DNA of 64,000 bases from Sphingomonas sp. (lineage in GTDB: Bacteria > Pseudomonadota > Alphaproteobacteria > Sphingomonadales > Sphingomonadaceae): positions 124,001-188,000 of the forward strand of contig NZ_SSMY01000008.1 of NCBI RefSeq assembly GCF_004799495.1, read 5' to 3'. Below the pieces are notes generated by a model that was not told the origin of the DNA, did no database searches, and saw only the letters and a list, made by a program, of their open reading frames with translations. Below, piece by piece: positions 1-10,427 of this stretch. The translations under genes and the position numbers were made by a program. Within the stretch, counting starts at the first letter, position 1, and each line of letters opens with the position of its first letter.

Positions 1-170
1 CTCGCCCTATCACGGATCGTTCCATCGCCGCCACCGACAATGCGCTTTTCACGGCAAGTGTTGCATCATGTCCACATGGGCGGAACTGGCCGACTCCACG
101 ATGCGCGCTTGCGGCGCGGCCTTGAGCATCTATAGATGCGCGTCCGTCCTATCTGTGTCAGGAATTGTCG

Positions 171-605
171 ATGACTCGTTTGCGCACCGCCGCGTATCTG
201 GCCCTGTTGCTGCCGCTTGCCGCCTGCAGCCATGGCAACAAGGCCCGCATGCAGGCGGACATCGCCGCGTCCAAAGTCACCACGATCGGCGTCAACGCCT
301 ATCTGTGGCGCGCGACGCTCGACACGCTGAGCTTCATGCCGCTGCTCCAGACCGATTCGAACGGCGGCGTCATCGTCACCGACTGGTACGTCAATCCGTC
401 GGCACCGACCGAGCGGATGAAGGTTACGGTCACGATCCTCGACCAGGATCTGCGCGCCGACGCGGTCCGCGTCGCGGCGCTGCGTCAGGTCAATCAGGGC
501 GGGCAGTGGGTCGCGGCCCCGGTGCAGGCGGCGACCGTCCAGAAACTCGAGGACATCATCCTTACGCGTGCGCGTGACCTGCGTCGCGCTGCCGTCGCCA
601 ATTAG
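171..605 (+). CDS. DUF3576 family lipoprotein
   Basis: Small envelope lipoprotein of about 144 residues, resembling the DUF3576 proteins found upstream of leuS in sphingomonads. The N-terminus is a lipoprotein signal peptide: positive residues, a hydrophobic run, then lipobox LAAC with the acylated cysteine at about residue 19. The mature part contains the DUF3576-like stretch IGVNAYLWRATLDTLSF. I start at the ATG at 171 because an AGGA ribosome site lies about 7 bases upstream; a TTG two codons earlier is possible. It precedes leuS and lptE in the same direction, which fits an outer-membrane role. The molecular function is unknown. Confidence 0.85.
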   Translation: MTRLRTAAYLALLLPLAACSHGNKARMQADIAASKVTTIGVNAYLWRATLDTLSFMPLLQTDSNGGVIVTDWYVNPSAPTERMKVTVTILDQDLRADAVRVAALRQVNQGGQWVAAPVQAATVQKLEDIILTRARDLRRAAVAN

Positions 606-650
606 GTAAACCCGGTGGGCGGGTAATGCCCGCCCAACAGGAAAACGATC

Positions 651-3143
651 ATGTCACGCTTCAATCCACTGAAGGCCGACGCCCAGTGGCAAAAGGTGTG
701 GGACGAACGCCAGACGTTCGCCGCGAAGGACGATAGCCCCAAGCCCAAGTCGTACGTGCTCGAGATGTTTCCGTACCCGTCGGGGCGGATCCACATGGGC
801 CACGTCCGCAACTACACGATGGGCGACGTGCTCGCGCGCTATCGCCGGATGAAAGGCATGGAAGTGCTCCACCCGATGGGGTGGGACGCGTTCGGCATGC
901 CGGCGGAAAACGCCGCGATGGAAAAGGGCGTGCATCCGGGCGGATGGACCCGCCAGAACATCGCGACGATGAAGGCGCAGCTGAAGCGGCTGGGATTCGC
1001 GCTCGACTGGAGCCGCGAGTTGGCGACGTGCGAGCCCGACTATTACGGGCACGAGCAGGCGCTGTTCCTAGATATGCTGGCGGCGGGGCTGGTCTATCGC
1101 AAGGAATCGTCGGTCAACTGGGACCCGGTCGACATGACCGTGCTGGCCAACGAGCAAGTGATCGACGGGCGCGGCTGGCGGTCGGGGGCGCTGGTCGAGA
1201 AGCGCAAGCTCTCCCAGTGGTTTTTGAAGATCACGCAGTTCGCCGATGAGTTGCTTGAGGGGTTGGGCGAGCTCAAGCATTGGCCCGACAAGGTGCGGCT
1301 GATGCAGGAAAACTGGATCGGCAAGAGCCAGGGGCTGCAGTTTCGCTGGAAGATCAGCGACGGCGGCGAGGTCGAGGTCTTCACCACGCGCCCCGACACG
1401 ATCTTCGGCGCGAGCTTCGTCGCGGTCGCGGCGGACCACCCGATCGCGCAAAAGGTTGCGGCAGGCAACGCCGATGCAGCCGCCTTCGTCGAGCTGTGCA
1501 AGCAGGGTGGGACTACCGCCGCCGAGCTCGAAACGCAGGAAAAGCTCGGGTTCGACACCGGGTTGACCGTGACCCACCCGTTCGACGAAGCGATCAAGCT
1601 GCCGCTCTACATCGCCAATTTCGTGCTGATGGAATATGGCACCGGCGCGGTGTTCGGTGTGCCCGCGCACGACCAGCGCGACTTCGAATTCGCCAGCAAA
1701 TACGGTCTGCGCATCCGCCGTGTCGTGTCCGATGGTGACAAGACCGACCCGGCATTCGCCGAAGCCGAGGCTTATGGCGGCCCAGGAACGCTGGTGAACT
1801 CGCACTTCCTCGACGGGATGGACGTCGAGGAGGCCAAGCGCGAGGTCATCACGCGCGCGGAAGGCGGCGGCTGGGGCCACGGCACCACCGTCTATCGCCT
1901 GCGCGACTGGGGGGTGAGCCGCCAGCGGTATTGGGGCACGCCGATCCCGATCGTCCATTGCAGCGCGTGCGGCGCGGTGCCGGTGCCGCGCGATCAGCTG
2001 CCGGTGGTGTTGCCCGAGGACGTGTCGTTCGACATTCCCGGCAATCCGTTGGACCGCCACCCGACGTGGAAGCATGTCGCCTGCCCCTCGTGCGGCGGCG
2101 AAGCGGTGCGCGAGACCGATACGCTCGATACCTTCGCCGATTCGTCGTGGTATTTCATCCGCTTCGCGAGCCAGCCCCGGGACAAGGCGTTCGACCGGGC
2201 GGTGGCCGAGCAATGGCTGCCGGTGGGCCAGTATATCGGCGGGGTCGAGCATGCGATCCTGCACTTGCTCTACGCGCGGTTCTGGACGCGGGCGCTGCGC
2301 CACATGGATATGCTCGACGTAACCGAGCCGTTCGCTGGCTTATTCACGCAAGGCATGGTGACGCACGAGACGTACAAGTCCGCCGAGGGCAAATGGCTGT
2401 CGCCCGACGAAGTGCGCGGCGGCAAGGAAGTTGCGACCGGCCAGCCGATTACGGTCGGCCGCATCGAGAAGATGTCGAAGTCGAAAAAGAACACGATCGA
2501 TCCCGAGCCGATCGTGGATCAGTACGGCGCCGACGCGACGCGGTGGTTCATGCTATCCGATTCGCCGCCCGAGCGTGACCTGCAATGGTCGGAGAGCGGG
2601 ATCGAGGGCGCGTGGCGCTTCACGCAGCGGCTTTGGCGGCTGGTTGAGGCGATCGAGGACACCGACGGCACCGACACCGCGCTCGACCGCAAGCTCGCGC
2701 AGACGATCGCGGGGGTCGCGACCGATATCGAGGCGCTGCAGTTCAACAAGGCGGTCGCCAAACTGTACGAACTGGTCAATGCGATCGAAAAGGCCGCGCC
2801 GTCGGCGTCGCGCACCACGGCGACCCGGGCGCTGGTCCGCCTCGTCGCGCCGATGACGCCGCACCTCGCCGAGGAAGCCTGGGCTGCGATGGGCGGGGAG
2901 GGGCTCGTCGCTGACGCCGAGTGGCCGAGCTACGACCCCGCGTTGCTGGTCGAGGACGAAGTGACGATCGCGATTCAGGTCAACGGGAAGCTGCGAGACA
3001 CGCTGGTCATGCCCAAGGGCAGCGACAAAGCACTGGTCGAGGCCGCCGCACGCGCCAGCGCGCACGTGATTCGCGTGCTCGATGGCGCCGAACCGAAGAA
3101 GGTGATTGTCGTACCCGACCGTCTGGTCAATCTGGTGGCATGA
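651..3143 (+). CDS. leuS: Leucyl-tRNA synthetase
   Basis: Class I aminoacyl-tRNA synthetase that charges tRNA-Leu in the cytoplasm, 830 residues, a normal length for bacterial LeuRS. The HIGH signature appears as HMGH near residue 48 and the KMSKS loop as KMSKSKKN near residue 607. The CP1 editing domain lies between them; TTRPDTIFG belongs to its threonine-rich region. An anticodon-binding domain and the C-terminal domain ending in a VNGKLR-type segment follow. The stop codon overlaps the start of lptE by four bases (ATGA), so the two are probably translationally coupled. This linkage of leuS, lptE and holA is conserved in many proteobacteria. Confidence 0.98.
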   Translation: MSRFNPLKADAQWQKVWDERQTFAAKDDSPKPKSYVLEMFPYPSGRIHMGHVRNYTMGDVLARYRRMKGMEVLHPMGWDAFGMPAENAAMEKGVHPGGWTRQNIATMKAQLKRLGFALDWSRELATCEPDYYGHEQALFLDMLAAGLVYRKESSVNWDPVDMTVLANEQVIDGRGWRSGALVEKRKLSQWFLKITQFADELLEGLGELKHWPDKVRLMQENWIGKSQGLQFRWKISDGGEVEVFTTRPDTIFGASFVAVAADHPIAQKVAAGNADAAAFVELCKQGGTTAAELETQEKLGFDTGLTVTHPFDEAIKLPLYIANFVLMEYGTGAVFGVPAHDQRDFEFASKYGLRIRRVVSDGDKTDPAFAEAEAYGGPGTLVNSHFLDGMDVEEAKREVITRAEGGGWGHGTTVYRLRDWGVSRQRYWGTPIPIVHCSACGAVPVPRDQLPVVLPEDVSFDIPGNPLDRHPTWKHVACPSCGGEAVRETDTLDTFADSSWYFIRFASQPRDKAFDRAVAEQWLPVGQYIGGVEHAILHLLYARFWTRALRHMDMLDVTEPFAGLFTQGMVTHETYKSAEGKWLSPDEVRGGKEVATGQPITVGRIEKMSKSKKNTIDPEPIVDQYGADATRWFMLSDSPPERDLQWSESGIEGAWRFTQRLWRLVEAIEDTDGTDTALDRKLAQTIAGVATDIEALQFNKAVAKLYELVNAIEKAAPSASRTTATRALVRLVAPMTPHLAEEAWAAMGGEGLVADAEWPSYDPALLVEDEVTIAIQVNGKLRDTLVMPKGSDKALVEAAARASAHVIRVLDGAEPKKVIVVPDRLVNLVA

Positions 3144-3631
3144 AGCGACTCGTCCTCCTGCTCGCCCTTGCGCTCCCTGCCTGCGGGCTGCACCCACTGT
3201 ACGAAGGAGGCGGATCGGGACCGGTCGCGCGCAGGCTGGCGCAGATCGAGGTCGCGCCGATCGCGGGTAAAACGGGCTATCTGATGAGCAACGCGCTGCG
3301 CGACCGCCTACCCGGCTCGGATGGCGGGGCGGCGAAATACCGGCTCGAGGTGAAGCTCGACGATTCGATCGTCGGTCTCGGCGTGCGCAGCGACAACACC
3401 ATCACGCGCGAGCGCCGCTCGCTGCGCGCACGCTACCAACTGGTCGATGCCGCGACCGGCGAAACCTTGCTCGACGCGACCGCCGGGTCGGATGCCGGGA
3501 TCGACGTCGTCAGTTCGGAATATGCCACGATCGCGGCCGAGAACACCGCGCTCGAAAACCTGTCGAACATCGTCGCCGATCAGATCGTGACGCGTATTGC
3601 GATCTACACGCGCCGCGCCTCGGCCAAGTGA
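3140..3631 (+). CDS. lptE: LPS-assembly lipoprotein LptE
   Basis: Outer-membrane lipoprotein that plugs and helps fold LptD, the final LPS transporter. It has 163 residues with a lipoprotein signal peptide and lipobox LPAC, cysteine about residue 15, followed by the family-typical GLHPLY. Sequence conservation in this family is low; the call rests on the lipobox, the C-G-x-H/R-P-L-Y start, the size and the position between leuS and holA. The ATG overlaps the leuS stop and the gene's own stop overlaps the holA GTG start, so the three genes form a tightly coupled operon. Confidence 0.9.
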   Translation: MKRLVLLLALALPACGLHPLYEGGGSGPVARRLAQIEVAPIAGKTGYLMSNALRDRLPGSDGGAAKYRLEVKLDDSIVGLGVRSDNTITRERRSLRARYQLVDAATGETLLDATAGSDAGIDVVSSEYATIAAENTALENLSNIVADQIVTRIAIYTRRASAK

Positions 3632-4647
3632 AAGCGTCCGAAAATCAATTGATTAGCGCATTGGACGCGGCGTCGCCGGCGATCCGGCTCTACCTGCTTC
3701 ACGGCCCCGACGAAGCCGGCGCCGCCGACCATGCCGCCAGGCTTGGCCGCGCGCTCGGCACCGATGCGGAGAAGGTCGCGATCGACGGATCGTCGCTGAA
3801 GGGTGATCCCGGTCGCGTGGTCGACGAGGCGCGATCGCTCGCGCTGTTCGGCGGGCGGCGCTGGATCCTGGTCAGCGGGGTGGGCGACGACGCGCTCGAG
3901 GCCGCGCGGTTGCTGATCGCCGAGCCGCATGTCGAACATCCGGTCGTGTTTCTGGGGCCGGGCCTGCGCGGCAAAGGCAAACTGGTCGAGTTCGCGGTCG
4001 CCGAACCTGCGGCGATGAGCTTCGCCTGTTATGTGCCTGACGGTGCCAATGCCGATCGCATGGTCGCGGGAATCGCGCGCGACCAAGGCCTGCGCCCGAC
4101 GCAGAACGCGGCGCGGCGGTTGATGACCGCATCGAACGGTGACCGCGCGGTGATCGCGCGCGAGATCGAGAAGCTCGCGCTCTACCTCGACGCCGCCGCC
4201 GACCGGCCGCGCGACCTCGACGACGATGCGCTCGACGCGCTGGGCGCGGAATTGGGCGACGCGCAGATGTCCGACGTCGTCGATGCCGCGCTGGAGGGGC
4301 GCGTGCGCGATATCGCGCGCGCACTCGGCCGTTTCACCGAATCGGGCGGCGCGGCGATTCCATTGCTCCGCCAGATGGTGCGCAAGCTGATGACGCTGGC
4401 GGCGATGCGCGCCGAGGTCGAAAGCGGCAGGCCGGCCGCTGCGGTCGTCAAGGCACGCCACGTCCACTTTCGCGAGGTGGCCAGCACCGTGCGTCAGGTC
4501 GAGCGATGGAAATCGGCGGACATCGCGGCCGCGATCGACCGGCTGCGCCGCGCCGAACGCGCGCAGATGGCAGCGGGCGGGGCAGGGGAAATCCTGTCCG
4601 ACGTGGCGATCACCGAAACGACGCGCGCTGCCGCAAGAGCGCGCTAA
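3628..4647 (+). CDS. holA: DNA polymerase III delta subunit
   Basis: Delta subunit of the clamp loader, which opens the beta sliding clamp. It has 339 residues, the family length. The N-terminal part has the delta-family pattern LYLLHGPDEAGA, where the P-loop is degenerate, then an alpha-helical middle and collar domain. The start is GTG, overlapping the lptE stop as GTGA; this agrees with the protein N-terminus expected for HolA. It ends only 9 bases from the convergent parB stop, with no clear intrinsic terminator between them. Confidence 0.93.
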   Translation: MKASENQLISALDAASPAIRLYLLHGPDEAGAADHAARLGRALGTDAEKVAIDGSSLKGDPGRVVDEARSLALFGGRRWILVSGVGDDALEAARLLIAEPHVEHPVVFLGPGLRGKGKLVEFAVAEPAAMSFACYVPDGANADRMVAGIARDQGLRPTQNAARRLMTASNGDRAVIAREIEKLALYLDAAADRPRDLDDDALDALGAELGDAQMSDVVDAALEGRVRDIARALGRFTESGGAAIPLLRQMVRKLMTLAAMRAEVESGRPAAAVVKARHVHFREVASTVRQVERWKSADIAAAIDRLRRAERAQMAAGGAGEILSDVAITETTRAAARAR

Positions 4648-4656
4648 ATCAACGAC

Positions 4657-5538
4657 TTAGATCGGTTCGCCGGTCAGCCGCTGGCACACCATGTCGAGCT
4701 GATCGAGCGTCGAATAGGCGACCGTGAGCGTGCCGCCCTTGGGACCGTAGCTGATCTTCACGCCAAGCCCGATCACGTCGCTCAACTGGCGCTCGAGCGC
4801 GGCGATGTCGGCGTTGCGCCCACCGCCGCCGCTCGAACCGCCGCCGGCGTCGCCGGTCTTGGCCGAGCGCGCGAGCCGCTCGGTGTCGCGCACTGACAAT
4901 CCTTTGGCGACGACCTCCGCCGCGAGCCGCTCCGCATCGGGGGCGCCGATCAACGCGCGCGCATGCCCCATGTCGATCCGGCCATCGGTCAACAGCGCCA
5001 GCACGCCGTCCGGAAGATCGAGCAATCGCAACAGGTTAGCTATATGACTGCGCGATTTGCTGACCAATTTGGCCAGCGCTTCCTGGGTATGGCCGAACTC
5101 GCCGATCAGCCGCTTGTACGCCTCCGCCTCTTCGACCGCGTTGAGGTCGCGACGCTGGATATTTTCGAGCAGCGCGACCTCGAACGTCTCGGCATCGTCA
5201 AGCTCGCGCACGATGACGGGGACTTCGTGGAGCCGCGCGCGCTGCGCCGCGCGCCAGCGGCGTTCGCCCGCGACGATCTGGTAATTGCGGCCGTGCGGGC
5301 GGACGAGGATCGGCTGGAGCACACCGCGCGCTGCGATCGATTGCGACAGTTCGTCGAGCGCCGAATCGTCGAAGGCGCGGCGCGGCTGGCCGGGCTGGGG
5401 GGTCAGCGCACCCACGGGCATCATGCGGATTCCCGCAGACGCCTCACCCTTTGTCGGCACCGGCTCGGCGGCGATATCGCCGAGCAACGCATTGAGACCG
5501 CGACCCAAGCCGGGGCGGGGCTTTCGCGACTCGCTCAT
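4657..5538 (-). CDS. parB: Chromosome-partitioning protein ParB
   Basis: CTPase clamp that loads at parS sites, spreads around the origin region and stimulates ParA. It has 293 residues. The N-terminus has the ParA-interacting patch GLGRGLNALLGD; the ParB/Srx CTP-binding box GERRWR is at about residues 91-96; a helix-turn-helix (GHTQEALAKLVSKSR) is near 149-163; a dimerisation domain ends the protein. I start at MSES because its ATG overlaps the parA stop by four bases; the frame is open 27 codons further upstream. Two perfect parS sites lie 0.8 and 3.2 kb upstream. Confidence 0.97.
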   Translation of the reverse strand: MSESRKPRPGLGRGLNALLGDIAAEPVPTKGEASAGIRMMPVGALTPQPGQPRRAFDDSALDELSQSIAARGVLQPILVRPHGRNYQIVAGERRWRAAQRARLHEVPVIVRELDDAETFEVALLENIQRRDLNAVEEAEAYKRLIGEFGHTQEALAKLVSKSRSHIANLLRLLDLPDGVLALLTDGRIDMGHARALIGAPDAERLAAEVVAKGLSVRDTERLARSAKTGDAGGGSSGGGGRNADIAALERQLSDVIGLGVKISYGPKGGTLTVAYSTLDQLDMVCQRLTGEPI

Positions 5539-6320
5539 GCCGCGATCGCCGGCTTGGCCGGGGGCAATCGCCCGATCAACTCGCGCGCTAGCGCCATATA
5601 CGCCTCCGATCCCGAACACCGATAATCGTAGATCAACGCCGGCACGCCGTGGCTTGGCGCCTCAGACAGCCGCACGTTGCGCGGAATGACGGTATCGAAC
5701 ACGACCTTACCCAGCACGGCGCGGACATCCGACGACACCTGCTCGGTCAAGCGGTTGCGGCGATCGTACATGGTGAGCGCGACGCCGAGAATCGCGAGCC
5801 CTGGGTTGAACCGCGACCGGATTCGCTCGACCGTGCTCAGCAGCTGGCTAAGCCCTTCTAAAGCAAAGAATTCGCACTGGAGCGGCACGAGCAGCGAATC
5901 GGCTGCCACCATCGCGTTGATCGTCAACAGGCCGAGCGAGGGCGGGCAGTCGATCAAAATCACATCCCAGCGGTCATCGGTCGCCGCCAAGGCGTGATCG
6001 AGCCGATGCGTGCGCTCCTCATAGTCGACGAGTTCGATCTCGGCACCCGACAGGTCGACCGTCGCGGGCACTATATCGAGCTTGGGGACCGCCGTGGCGA
6101 TGGCCGCGTCGGAGACGGCAGCTTGGCCGATTAACACTTCGTAGCTCGAAACCGCGCGATTGGCGCGGTGGATGCCCAGTCCCGTCGACGCGTTGCCCTG
6201 CGGATCGAGGTCGACGATCAGCACGCGCTTCCCCGTCGCGGCGAGCGCGGTGCCGAGATTGATCGCGGTGGTCGTCTTGCCGACCCCGCCCTTCTGGTTG
6301 GCGACCGCGATGACGGTCAT
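5535..6320 (-). CDS. parA: Chromosome-partitioning ATPase ParA
   Basis: MinD/ParA-type ATPase that moves the ParB-parS complex along the nucleoid after replication. It has 261 residues and begins [17 protein letters not shown], which holds the deviant Walker A motif at residues 10-17. Later parts include the switch motif VDLDPQGNAS and a Walker B-like region ILIDCPPSLG. The chosen ATG overlaps the rsmG stop (ATGA). It is the fifth gene of a leftward operon and directly precedes parB, the usual arrangement for the chromosomal Par system near oriC. Confidence 0.97.
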   Translation of the reverse strand: MTVIAVANQKGGVGKTTTAINLGTALAATGKRVLIVDLDPQGNASTGLGIHRANRAVSSYEVLIGQAAVSDAAIATAVPKLDIVPATVDLSGAEIELVDYEERTHRLDHALAATDDRWDVILIDCPPSLGLLTINAMVAADSLLVPLQCEFFALEGLSQLLSTVERIRSRFNPGLAILGVALTMYDRRNRLTEQVSSDVRAVLGKVVFDTVIPRNVRLSEAPSHGVPALIYDYRCSGSEAYMALARELIGRLPPAKPAIAA

Positions 6321-6925
6321 CGCCGCCTCACGCCGCGCGCGACGACGATCGCCGAATCCGGATGGGTGACGCTCTGTTCCACGTGGAACACTCCATGCCA
6401 CGTCCGCCGAGCCTCCGCCACCTCCTCGTGGGCGCTCGTGCCCTTTGGAAGCAGCCAGATCGTCTCATTATCGGCGCAACGCTCAGCCGAAGTGAACAGT
6501 GCGCCGATCCGCGACACCGCACGTGCCGAAATGACTTTCGCCTTTTCACGTACGGACTCGATTTTGGTGGGTGCAACTACGACGTTGTCGAGGCCCAGTT
6601 GTGCCACCGCCGCACCAAGATATTCGGCGCGCAAGCGGCGCGGCTCCACCAGGATCATCTTGCGCTCGGGCTCGACGGCGGCAACGGCGAGTCCCGGGAA
6701 TCCGGCTCCCGTCCCGACGTCGATCCACCGACCTTCGGGTCCCCACGCCACCAACTGGAGCGAATCGACGATATGGCGCGACCAGATCGAATCGAGCGTC
6801 GATCGCGCGACGAGATTCTGCCGATCGCTTTCCGCCATGACGATCGCCGCCAGCCGATCGAGCCGGTCCATCGCCGTCGAATCGAATCGCGCCGCGGCCC
6901 AGGCGCGCGCCTCCTCCTCGGTCAC
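6317..6925 (-). CDS. rsmG: 16S rRNA (guanine527-N7)-methyltransferase RsmG
   Basis: SAM-dependent enzyme that methylates G527 of 16S rRNA; loss gives low-level streptomycin resistance in other bacteria. It has 202 residues. The SAM-binding glycine motif [11 protein letters not shown] is at about residues 69-79, preceded by the family pattern RHIVDSL. The start is GTG, overlapping the mnmG stop as GTGA. The 3' end of the reading frame contains a full parS palindrome that encodes part of FHVEQ, so the C-terminal sequence is constrained by ParB binding as well as by protein function. Confidence 0.95.
   Translation of the reverse strand: MTEEEARAWAAARFDSTAMDRLDRLAAIVMAESDRQNLVARSTLDSIWSRHIVDSLQLVAWGPEGRWIDVGTGAGFPGLAVAAVEPERKMILVEPRRLRAEYLGAAVAQLGLDNVVVAPTKIESVREKAKVISARAVSRIGALFTSAERCADNETIWLLPKGTSAHEEVAEARRTWHGVFHVEQSVTHPDSAIVVARGVRRR
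6375..6390. promoter_or_regulatory. parS site 1 (inside rsmG)
   Basis: A perfect 16-base palindrome, TGTTCCACGTGGAACA, identical to the parS sequence known from Pseudomonas and one substitution pair away from the Bacillus/Caulobacter form. It sits in the 3' part of rsmG, 55 bases upstream of the parA start. Given parA and parB next to it, this is a very likely ParB loading site. Confidence 0.93.
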
Positions 6926-8754
6926 GCCGCGCGCCGGCTGGCGTGGAGCAGGATGGCGGTCATCGCGGCGGGCGTGACCCCGCGAACGCGCCCGGCTTCG
7001 GCGAGATTGTTCGGACGCGCGGCGGTCAGGCGTTCGACCATCTCGATCGACAAACCCGGAATGGCGGCAAAGTCTACGGCGCCCCCCAGGATCACGCCCT
7101 CGCTCGCGCGCAGTTCGGCGACTTCGGCTTCCTGGCGCTCGACGTAGGGCGCGTAACGCGCATCGTCGATCGCCTCGGCAAGGACCGGCGTCATGACGCC
7201 GGCCAGGTCGGGCGCGACGTCGGCGAGATCGACGCCGGGGAAGCGAAGCCAGTCGCGCGCGGCGCGGCGCGCACCGTCCTGGGCAACGCCGGTGTGCGCC
7301 AGCGCGCTAGCCGAAATCGGATGCGACAGCGCTTGGTCGATGGTGGCGCGTTCCGACTCGCGGGAGCGGAGATGGCGCAGCCGATCTTCGCCGAGCAATC
7401 CTGCCTCTTCCGCGATCGGTGATAGCCGCGTCTCGCCATTGTCGGCGCGGAGCCGCAGGCGGAATTCGGCGCGCGCGGTGAGCATGCGATAGGGCTCGGT
7501 CACGCCTTGCAGCACGAGGTCGTCGACCATGACGCCAAGATAGCTTTGCGCGCGGTCGGGCAGGAACGGTGCGAGGCCAAGCGCGCTGGCGGCGGCGTTG
7601 GCACCAGCGACCAACCCCTGCGCCGCCGCCTCCTCATATCCCGTCGTGCCGTTGATCTGGCCCGCGCAGAACAACCCGGGGAGCGTGGCCAGCTCCAGAC
7701 GGTGATCGAGCGAGCGCGGGTCGAGATGGTCGTACTCTACCGCATAACCAAACGCCGTGATCCGGGTACGCTCCAGCCCAGGTACCGATGCGATCAGGGC
7801 CGTCTGGGCGTCGGCCGACAACGACGTGGAAATGCCGTTAGGATAAACGGTCGCGTCGTCGAGTCCTTCCGGTTCGAGGAAGATCTGGTGCCCGTCGCGG
7901 TCGCCGAAGCGGTGCACCTTGTCCTCGATCGACGGGCAGTACCGCGGGCCGGCACCTTCGATCGCACCGCCGAACAGCGGAGAATCGCCCAGCGCCGCGC
8001 GAATGATATCGTGCGTGCGCTCGGTCGTGCGCGTAATCGCGCAGGCGAGCTGGGGAAGCGGGCGGCTGCACGACAGCGGCGACATCGTCCAGTGCTCGTC
8101 GTCCGACGGTTGAGGCTCGAGCCGCGCCCAGTCGATCGTTCTACCGTCTAGGCGCGGCGGGGTGCCGGTCTTGAGCCTCGCCATCGGCAGCCCCAGCGCC
8201 CGCAACTGATCCGCCATCGCCGTGGCCGCGCGCTCGCCCAGCCTGCCGCCGACCTCGCGGTCTCCCCCGCGAAACATCCGCGCGCCGAGGAATGTCCCCG
8301 TCGCGAGCACTACCGCGCGCGCCGCAACGGCGGTGCCATCGGCCAGTACGATGCCCGCGGTGGCACCGCGTTCAATGAGAAGGGATGCTGCCTCGCCAGA
8401 GAGGATGCTGACCCGGTCGTGTTCCTTAAGCAGCGCGCGCACCGCCACCGCAAAGCGCATGCGATCGGCCTGCACGCGTGGCCCGCGCACTGCGGCACCC
8501 TTGCTGCGGTTGAGCATGCGATAATGGATCGCTGCCGCATCCGCCGCTCGTGCGATAATGCCGTCACACGCATCCACTTCGCGCACGAGATGACCCTTGC
8601 CGAGGCCACCGATACTCGGGTTGCACGACATCGTGCCGATATTGCCGGCGTCGAACGTCACCAACGCCACGCGCGCGCCGCAACGCGCGCCCGCAGCGGC
8701 CGCCTCTACCCCAGCGTGGCCGCCGCCGACGACAATGACATCGAATTTACTCAT
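6922..8754 (-). CDS. mnmG: tRNA uridine-5-carboxymethylaminomethyl synthesis enzyme MnmG
   Basis: FAD-dependent subunit of the MnmE-MnmG complex, which installs (carboxymethyl)aminomethyl groups on wobble U34 of certain tRNAs. It has 610 residues. The FAD-binding motif [12 protein letters not shown] is at residues 8-19, followed by [14 protein letters not shown] with a conserved cysteine; the C-terminal third is the helical tRNA/MnmE-binding region. I start at MSKFDVIVV, because the upstream in-frame extension is merely the parS palindrome read as codons. It lies between mnmE and rsmG in a leftward operon. Confidence 0.97.
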   Translation of the reverse strand: MSKFDVIVVGGGHAGVEAAAAGARCGARVALVTFDAGNIGTMSCNPSIGGLGKGHLVREVDACDGIIARAADAAAIHYRMLNRSKGAAVRGPRVQADRMRFAVAVRALLKEHDRVSILSGEAASLLIERGATAGIVLADGTAVAARAVVLATGTFLGARMFRGGDREVGGRLGERAATAMADQLRALGLPMARLKTGTPPRLDGRTIDWARLEPQPSDDEHWTMSPLSCSRPLPQLACAITRTTERTHDIIRAALGDSPLFGGAIEGAGPRYCPSIEDKVHRFGDRDGHQIFLEPEGLDDATVYPNGISTSLSADAQTALIASVPGLERTRITAFGYAVEYDHLDPRSLDHRLELATLPGLFCAGQINGTTGYEEAAAQGLVAGANAAASALGLAPFLPDRAQSYLGVMVDDLVLQGVTEPYRMLTARAEFRLRLRADNGETRLSPIAEEAGLLGEDRLRHLRSRESERATIDQALSHPISASALAHTGVAQDGARRAARDWLRFPGVDLADVAPDLAGVMTPVLAEAIDDARYAPYVERQEAEVAELRASEGVILGGAVDFAAIPGLSIEMVERLTAARPNNLAEAGRVRGVTPAAMTAILLHASRRAA

Positions 8755-8773
8755 GCGCGGCCGGTTAGCAGCT

Positions 8774-8789
8774 TGTTCCACGTGGAACA
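8774..8789. promoter_or_regulatory. parS site 2 (between mnmE and mnmG)
   Basis: A second perfect copy of TGTTCCACGTGGAACA, placed in the 36-base gap between the mnmE stop and the mnmG start, about 2.4 kb from the first copy. It also lies where an mnmG leader would be, so ParB binding could affect mnmG transcription. About 6 kb separates it from the proposed oriC. Confidence 0.93.
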
Positions 8790-8790
8790 C

Positions 8791-10071
8791 TCATTTTCCG
8801 ACACAGAATTTGCCGAACAGTGCGTCGAGCATGGGCTCGATCCCCACGTCGCCCGTTATGCGCGCGAGCGCGCCATTAGCGCGGCGCAAAGCGTCTGCCA
8901 CGACGAGTTCGTCGCTCGACCCGACATCACCCAACGCCTCTACCGCTTCGCGACAATGGCTAATCTGGCGTTTATTCAGCGCCAAATCTCCGGGTTTGGG
9001 AAGCAATGCAGCGGCTCGTCGTGCCACTTCGCCCCACAGCGTTTCCACCGATTCAACGCTCCGCGCCGATACCGCCAGCGCTGCCCCGGGAGGAAGGCCG
9101 GCGCGGCCCGGCAGATCGGCGCGGGCGTGAATCTGCAGCATCGCTGGCGAGGGTGGCGGATCGTCGCCCAGCCACAATGTGATGTCGGCGCCGGCGATCG
9201 CTTCGTCGGCGCGCGCCATGCCGATTCGCTCGATCGCATCCTCGCTGTCGTCGCGTAGCCCGGCGGTGTCGGTCAGCACGAACGGGATGCCGTCGCGCGC
9301 GACCGCGACCTCGATCCGGTCGCGCGTGGTGCCGGCGATCGGCGAGACGATCGCCGCCTCGCGTTGAGCCAGGGCATTGAGCAGGGTCGATTTTCCGCTA
9401 TTGGGCGGCCCCGCTAGCACCACGCGGACTCCATCGCGCAGCCGCTCGACCGGGGGCACGGCGAGTATCGCGATCATCTCCGCCGCGGTCGCCCGGGCGC
9501 GGTCGCGAATGTCGTCGAGCAACGCATCAGGCACATCGGCCTCGTCGGCGAAATCGAGCGACGCTTCGAGTTGAGCGGTCAGTCCCAGCAGGCCCGTTCG
9601 CCACCCCGCGATCCGCCGCGACAAGGCGCCATCGGCCATGGCGAGCGCCGCGCGCCGCTGCAATTCGGTTTCCGCCATCAGCAGGTCGCCAAGGCCCTCT
9701 GCTTCGGCGAGATCGATCCGACCGTTGGTAAGCGCCCGCCGGGTAAACTCGCCGGACTCGGCTCGCCGCAATCCCGGTTGCGCCGCCAGCGTTGCTTCCA
9801 CTGCTGCGACCACGGCGCGCCCGCCGTGGAGGTGAAATTCGACCAAATCCTCGCCGGTCGCGGTCGCCGGCCCCGGAAACACGAGTACCAGCGCCCGGTC
9901 GAGATGGTCGCCGCTGGCGGGGTCGCGCAACGTGCGAACACGCGCTTCACGCGGGGCGGGCAACTCTCCGGCGAGCGCGCGGCCGGCCGCCAGCGCCCCC
10001 GGACCACTGATCCGCACGATCGCGATCGCGGCTGGCGGCATCCCCGTCGATGGCGCGAAGATCGTCGTCAT
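8791..10071 (-). CDS. mnmE: tRNA modification GTPase MnmE
   Basis: Dimeric GTPase partner of MnmG in wobble-uridine modification. It has 426 residues: an N-terminal formyl-THF-binding domain starting IFAPSTGMPPAAIAIVRISG, a helical domain, an inserted G domain with P-loop GPPNSGKSTLLNAL near residue 215 and G3 motif DTAGLRD, and the invariant C-terminal tail FCVGK. I start at MTTIFAPS; the open frame extends 10 codons further without family similarity. It is preceded by the DUF6489 gene with a 26-base gap and followed by the parS-containing gap before mnmG. Confidence 0.97.
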   Translation of the reverse strand: MTTIFAPSTGMPPAAIAIVRISGPGALAAGRALAGELPAPREARVRTLRDPASGDHLDRALVLVFPGPATATGEDLVEFHLHGGRAVVAAVEATLAAQPGLRRAESGEFTRRALTNGRIDLAEAEGLGDLLMAETELQRRAALAMADGALSRRIAGWRTGLLGLTAQLEASLDFADEADVPDALLDDIRDRARATAAEMIAILAVPPVERLRDGVRVVLAGPPNSGKSTLLNALAQREAAIVSPIAGTTRDRIEVAVARDGIPFVLTDTAGLRDDSEDAIERIGMARADEAIAGADITLWLGDDPPPSPAMLQIHARADLPGRAGLPPGAALAVSARSVESVETLWGEVARRAAALLPKPGDLALNKRQISHCREAVEALGDVGSSDELVVADALRRANGALARITGDVGIEPMLDALFGKFCVGK

Positions 10072-10097
10072 GGGCGCTTCCGGCCACCGTCTTGGCG

Positions 10098-10337
10098 TCA
10101 ATCCTTCTTCTTGCCTGTCGCGCTGTCGAACAGCCCGCGCCAGAACGCCATGCTGGCATCGCCCATCGGCATCCAGTTTTTCATCATGTTTTCAAGTATT
10201 TCCGGCTTGATCACGGCACCGTCCATCGCGCCGAGGATCGATTTGATATAGACATCGTGGATTGGCGACAGGTCGGGCAGGCCGACCGCGCGGCGCGCTT
10301 CCTCGGGAGTGCAATCCACCTCGACATTGATCTTCAT
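10098..10337 (-). CDS. DUF6489 family protein
   Basis: Small cytoplasmic protein of 79 residues with no signal peptide. It begins MKINVEVDCTPEEAR and contains GLPDLSPIHD and a tryptophan-rich NWMPMG segment, the pattern of the DUF6489 family that sits next to mnmE in sphingomonads. The C-terminus is lysine-rich (GKKKD). It is the first gene of the leftward DUF6489-mnmE-mnmG-rsmG-parA-parB series and is divergent from the hydrolase at 10428. No function is known. Confidence 0.8.
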   Translation of the reverse strand: MKINVEVDCTPEEARRAVGLPDLSPIHDVYIKSILGAMDGAVIKPEILENMMKNWMPMGDASMAFWRGLFDSATGKKKD

Positions 10338-10427
10338 CGCGAACCTTCCCGCTTGAGCAGCGTCGGCGTGCTGCTACCGTGACGCCACTATGCCCCGTTA
10401 TCGCGACGGCTAGCAAGGAGAGCGACG

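Noticed and set aside
1..170. Possible 5' end of a leftward gene at the left edge (ATG at 25) and promoter for the DUF3576 gene
   Set aside because: Only eight codons are available and no well-spaced promoter hexamers could be found; nothing can be supported.
1068..2303. 411-codon minus-strand frame within leuS
   Set aside because: It is fully inside leuS with no recognisable motif or ribosome site; a codon-bias artefact.
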